The translations under genes and the position numbers were made by a program. A stretch of 55,778 nucleotides of DNA, from contig JAAMXP010005576.1 of assembly GCA_019693395.1 (NCBI GenBank), forward strand, positions 1-55,778. Direction: 5' to 3'. How positions within the stretch are numbered: the stretch's first letter is position 1; each line of letters begins with the position of its first letter. The stretch is from Ettlia oleoabundans (lineage: Eukaryota; Chlorophyta; Chlorophyceae; Chlamydomonadales). The notes beneath the pieces were generated by a model. It saw nothing but the letters and a program-made list of their open reading frames with translations. It was not told the DNA's origin and searched no databases. Of this stretch, positions 37,601-43,600 are shown in pieces.

Positions 37601-40600
37601 GGTAGTTGTTTGCCGTCATATACTGAAGCCGACACAGCAACGGCGGCGTACGCTGCCTCTGTTGCCAAGGCCCAAGCTCCGCTGCCGCCACTTTCATGCA
37701 GCACATCAGCCGCAGCTGCGGTCTGCAGCTGACTGTGGAACACCATCAGCGGGGCGGCACCCTTGCTGATAGAGCAGCTGCGCAGCAGGAGGCTGATGGG
37801 AGGCAGCAGCCAGAAAGGGCTTCGCCGCCAGGCAGGCTCGCTACGGTTGAACACGCTCTGTAGCTGCTCTGGATCAAGCACTTCCAGCACAGCATGGGCG
37901 TTGGTGCCCTGCACAAAGCAGTGGGGAGCGACATGGTGACTGTCTTGCCTGATTGACAGGCAATGTATGCTAGAAGAGACAGGCATGGGACTTGGTGAAG
38001 CAGAAAGTGGGATATATTACACTACTCCCACCTGGAAGGCAAAGGCGCTGATGCCAGCTGCCATCCTGCCGTGCTCTGATCCAGCTGGCAAGGTTCCGAG
38101 AGCACGAGGTACGGACACGCCCACAACACATCCAGCAACAGGCTTGCAGGCATTGCTCATTGAATGCTGGACATGCACGTTCAGAGTTCTGCAGCAGTGG
38201 GGGACTTAGGCGGTGGACATAGTCAGGGCATTGGTGATGCTAAATGGATCAGGCTCCACCGTTGCAGGTGTGCTACAGCACCCCACCCGGCACAAGCCCT
38301 CCTCATAATAACAGCATGCAGCAGCACCAGAGCTGAGCCATTCACCCACCTGAGATGCAGCATCTGCGGCAGAGCCCGCCCCTCGACTGAGAGCACAGCA
38401 GCTGCAAAGCCCACCAGGCCTGCGCCAGCCTCAGCGTGTCCAACTGCCGCTTTGCTGGCAGACAGTGCTAGCGGGCCATCAGAACCTGCTGGCATGGCAA
38501 GTCAACATGAGCTTCACGATGAGCAAGGCAGATGGCTCCAGGTGCCGCCTATGTCACCTCAGCAGGAAGCGCACCAGCTGATGCATGTGACTTGTAAAGT
38601 CAGGCAGCCAAGCAAACCCCACCTTTTCGCCGGTACATCAGTACCGCCAGTGCCGCACCGACCTCAATAGGATCCCCCAGCGAAGTGCCTGCAGCATCAC
38701 ATTGGAGCAGGAGTGTCGCTGTTTGGTGTTTCCAAAAGGAGAATGTGGGTGACAAAGAGGGCATCTGGAGCGGACGTAGCGGTCCCGTTGCTGCCACTGC
38801 CCTCAAGTCACAGCCAGCTTACCCGTGCCATGCATCGACAGCAGGTTGAGCCTGGCAGCTGGGATCGTTGCCGCTGCCACTGCCGAGCAAATGAGGGCCT
38901 GCTGGCTGGGCCCGTTTGGAGCAGTAAGGCTGCTGCTGCGTCCGTCCTGGTTGACTGAGCTGCCAAGCAGCAACACGGGGTTGGCTGCAGTGAAGCTGCC
39001 ACATCTTTGCTCGGGTGCAGGGGCAGTCAAGCTGTCGACAGCTCGCAAGACAACAGCTGCTGCAGCCTCTAAACGGACGTAACCATCAGCGGAGGCATCT
39101 AGGGCTTTGCAGCGGCCATCAGCAGCCAGCATGCCTGCGTCACAGGAGCAGCGGCTTAGTAACTGTTTTTTCATGGACCAGCAGTCCTTTGCGACTGGTA
39201 GATGGCGAAAGGCTTGTCTGTCATACAAGCTGCACTTCAAATCATCGAACGATCAATTGAACTTCAAATTTGAGAAACAGACCCACCTGCCACATTGTAC
39301 ATCTCTGTGGTGGCTGAATGCAGCATGAGGTTGATGCCGCAGGCCAGGGTGGTGCGGCACACTCCCATCTGCAGCCAAAAGGAGCAGGCCACTGAGCGAC
39401 AGTAATAAACCAGTTCAATAGGAACGCTTTGTGAGGTTGCCCAAGCTTTAAACTGGCTATGGCGGTGGTGCCAGCAGGCACTTGCAGTACACCCTGCATC
39501 CAGCACCTGGTTGCACAGTACAACCTTGTAAAACAACCTGTTGACACAAGGCTGATACCCAGTCAAAAGCCGACCCACCATGAGCGACTGACGAGCGCTG
39601 CTGAGAGCCACAAGCGAGGAGGAGCAGGCGGTGTCTGTGACGGTGGAGGGCCCCACCCAGCTGAACACATAGCTTATGCGGCCTGCATTGAGGACACAGG
39701 AGAAGCTGGTAACCCGGTACTGCTGACTAGTGGCGTCGCTGCTCATACGAGCGTATAAGAATCAAGCTACAGCAGGCACAGCATAGGCAGCAGCAGACCC
39801 CAGCACGCACAGCAGAGGCAGCAGCAAATCCCAGCACGCACAGCAGGGGCAGCAACTGGCCCCCACCTGCCAGCACGCTGAGCCCAGAGCCGCTGGCAGT
39901 GTAAGTGGACTGCGGTTGCCGGTAGTGCTGCTGCAGCATCGCCCACTCTGCATAGCTGGCTCCAGCAAACACGCCAACATTTGCCGCCCCTTGCCCTGCC
40001 TTGCCCGGCAATCGCTGTGGCCCCCGACAGCGCAGCAAGCTGCCGCCGATGCTGCCAGCAGCAGCCTCCCAGACAGCCTCCAGCAGCAAGCGCTGCTGTG
40101 GGTCGAGCAGCATGCACTCTGAAGGGCTGACGCCAAATAGGCTGCTGTCAAACTCAGTCACGTCTGCAGCAGAGTGAGCAGATATTGCGGCACAGGTCAG
40201 CCTGCCAGGGGAGAGACGCAGATGTATTTGATATTTGCGCCAAACCAGGAGCAGCTCATAGCTGTTTGCTCAATCACCTGGCAGGAAGCCGCCAAACCGG
40301 GCAGGGAGAGCACTAGCTGTGTGATTCTCAGCAAAGGATGCCTTATCCCAGTCCCAGCGGGCTAGGGGGATGGGAGTCGGCATGTCTACGCCAAGAGTGG
40401 CAGCGCTGTGCCCGCCGGTGCTAGTTGGCAGCCGCATTGCTGCTGATTCAGCAACCACAACTTGCAGAGTCGGGATGGACGGTCCTGTGACCGCGTTGCT
40501 GGTAATCGACACTGAGGCCCTGCAACAATAATAAAAATACTTTGCAGAGGAAAGTCGAACCATGGTCTGGCAGAAGGGATGCCTCACAGGTAATCAGGCC

Positions 40601-43600
40601 AGAGTCAACGTGAAGGCCCAAAACAAGGAGACAACTTCCATCTGCCGTCCTTCCTACCTCCGGCCATCCAGCGGGATTGCTGCCAGGCTGGTGTGGGCAA
40701 AGATGCTCTGGGAAGTGCGCAGGCGGCGGCCGTCAACTGCACCAAAGGAATAATACATTTCGGGATAAGAAAACTGCACCCAAGTTAGAATGCATTTGTG
40801 GGTGAAGCATGGGGAAAGCTGCCAGTAGAAGCAAGTTGGCTCCCTGGATGGCAAGGCCCAACCGTGGTAAATATTCTTTGAGGGTTACGGTATCCTGCAA
40901 CCCACTGACCAAGACAAACGCTGATCGCTGAATGCGCTAAAGTAGAGAATCAAAGCAACAGGCACCTCACCTATGGATGTGCGCCGCACATCAACTGAGT
41001 CTGCTGTGCGACGCACACTGGATCTGCGCCGCCCAAAGCCGCCGGATACGCCGGGTGCGCTGCCGCCTGATAGCGCCGCTGCCGCTGCTGCTGCCGCACA
41101 GTTATCTCGCTCTGCCTGATCAAGAGTGGAGGCGCGGCGGCTGAGCATGGAAGCGCGGCGGCTGGGCACAGTGGGCACCTGCGCATTCAATATATTATTC
41201 CCCGTGCAACTTGGGCATGCCTAGCAATGTACTGGTGTAGAAGCATGCTGCGCATGGCATAGCGTGGGCATGCAGGGATCATATGGCTCGTCATTGCCGC
41301 ACATACACTCCCAGCGTTCTTCCGATTTCTTCCGATGAACGGTGTCAGCAGTGCACTTGCGGTACCAACAATGCCCCGAAAAGCGACTTGCCTGAGAGGC
41401 GAGGATGTAGGCACATAGAGCCTCCACAGATGGGTAGTCAAAGAGCACGGTGGAGGGCAGCACCACCCCAAGCGCCTCCGACACCAGGCTGCAGCAGAGA
41501 CATGAAGAGCGGCAAAGCCCGGCTGGTGTTAAGAAAGCGCAGGGCTGGATGTAAGCGCAGCGTGGACCTCCAACCCAGTCCTATTGATGCGTTTCTTCAT
41601 TCAGAAAGCAGCGCTGCTCGTGTGCTCTTCCCACCTTGCCAGCTTCAGCATGTCAAGTGAATCCAAGCCAGCATCCATGAGGGGGGTTGCAGTGGTGAAG
41701 ATTTCGGCTGTAGAAGCACCAAGGAATGGAAAATTTGCACAATGGAGTGCAGCGCTGTAGCATGCAGACAGCAGGTAGGCTTGATAGACCAACAAAGCAG
41801 TCTAGGCAAAACCAGAAGGCCAGCTGTCCCAGAGAGCCACCACAGGCACTTGCCAGCTCCCAGCAGGTGCTAAACCACTGGCGCACTGCCGCAGAAAGGA
41901 GCAGCAACATGTGCTCACTTGGGAAGCCAGCCGCTTCCATATAGCCAACCACCACAGCAGTGGCCTCTTCTAGCAGGTGCTCTGCTGCTGCAGCCTCATC
42001 AGCTGGAGTGATGGGGGCTTCATCCATCTTAATCACACTCAGCCGCCGTGCCGCCTTGACCACTGCCGCTACTGAGCCGGGTCCGCGATTGGAGTCTGGG
42101 GAATGAGAGGCAGCATCAGAGGCGGCGACATCGGGGGCTGGGGTGGCAAGGTCCAGCATGTTGGTGGCCACAGCGCTGGCCAGGGCTCCCAGGCTGCAGC
42201 CAGCTGCAAAGTGCAGGGAACGCTGCTGCCACGTCATAGCCTGCTGGTTATTACTGCTGCCAGCCGTGGACTCGAGAGTAGGGCATGCAGTTGTGGTGAT
42301 GTGTAGCAGCGGAGCTGAGGGCAATCCGCTGGCAGACGGCAGGCCCTGGCCCATTGCTGCATCGGCAGCCACACCAGCCTGTTGCTGCATGGCTCGCTGC
42401 AGCAGCAGGTTCCCCTGCATCACAACCACCTCTGGATAGCTGGCATCCGCTAGCAGCTGCTGCAGTGCATAGCTGGCAAGTGCCGCAAAAATTTCGGTGC
42501 ACTGTTCCATTTCAGGGAACACAGCTGCCAGCTGCAGCTCGAGATGCAATATCTGCCCCTGGGCTTGAGACTCTGGCTGTCTGACTGCATTACTCGTCGC
42601 TTCAGACGGCTGCATAAGAAGGGCAGCTGCCGGGAAGCCGCCAATTTCGGCCACAAAGCAAAACGGTGCCCGCAACCCGGGCAGCAGCTGCTGCTGGATC
42701 TGCTGCATGCTGAGCGCGCTGCGCTGCAGGCGCCCGCCCAAAGCATACGACTGCAGCCAGTACACGTGCTCCCCGTCTGAATCACGGCCTGCAAGAAAAA
42801 AATATGTAATACACACGTGGGCCCAGGGACAAAAATTACAAGTCAAGGCGTGCATGCATATTACGAAAAAGCAGTGGCACAGGCAGCACGCGATGCAACA
42901 CAGCTGCCACTTACAAATAATTGCTGGCAGTCTCAACGCATAGCTTCAACACACAGGGATTTGCAGCAGAAGTCTACAGCTCACCGTTATGGATGTTGAA
43001 GGGAATGGCATCAAGGTGCAGCAACAACATGTGACATTTGCCATCGCCACGGGCCAGGTGGCAGCCTGACCCGGGGCGTGGCACAAGTCCCGCTGCCGCG
43101 GCAACAGCCAACAGCTCAGCAGCAGACATCAGAGACGAGCCGCCCCAGGAGGCGTCCTCGGCAGCTGCAGCAGCGGTGGCAGCCGCTGCTGTTGCTCCCT
43201 CTGTCGCTCCCTGTTCGCTGGACTCTGTCTCTAGTTGTTCCTGCGATTCTGCTACTGGCAGCAGGCTACCCTCTTCTGCAGCATGGCCAGCATCGTCATC
43301 TGACGAAGCTTTTTCAGCTTCTTCAGTCCCCTCCGCCACCATCGACAGCATTTTCCTGAGCTGGCAGGCCCACAGCGGCCGTACCGGGGCCACAGAGGCA
43401 GCACCCTCAGCCGTGGGAGTGGCAGCTCCCATGCCGCTGTTGCTGCAGCTGGCAGCCCTTTGCGCAGGCAGATGCCATGAGTCACCGCTGCTGCTGCTGG
43501 TGGTGCTAGCGCTCCCACTGCTTCGCCTGCTGCTGTTGCAGGCAATGGAGTCAAGAGTGATGATGCCATGTTGTGCTGCCAGCTCAGACCAGCCCTGGAG

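Noticed and set aside
36890..37860. Active DH in module 1
   Set aside because: Neither DH motif is present.
13707..39861. CRISPR array
   Set aside because: The intronic repeats have 2-3 imperfect units without regular spacers and the DNA is eukaryotic.
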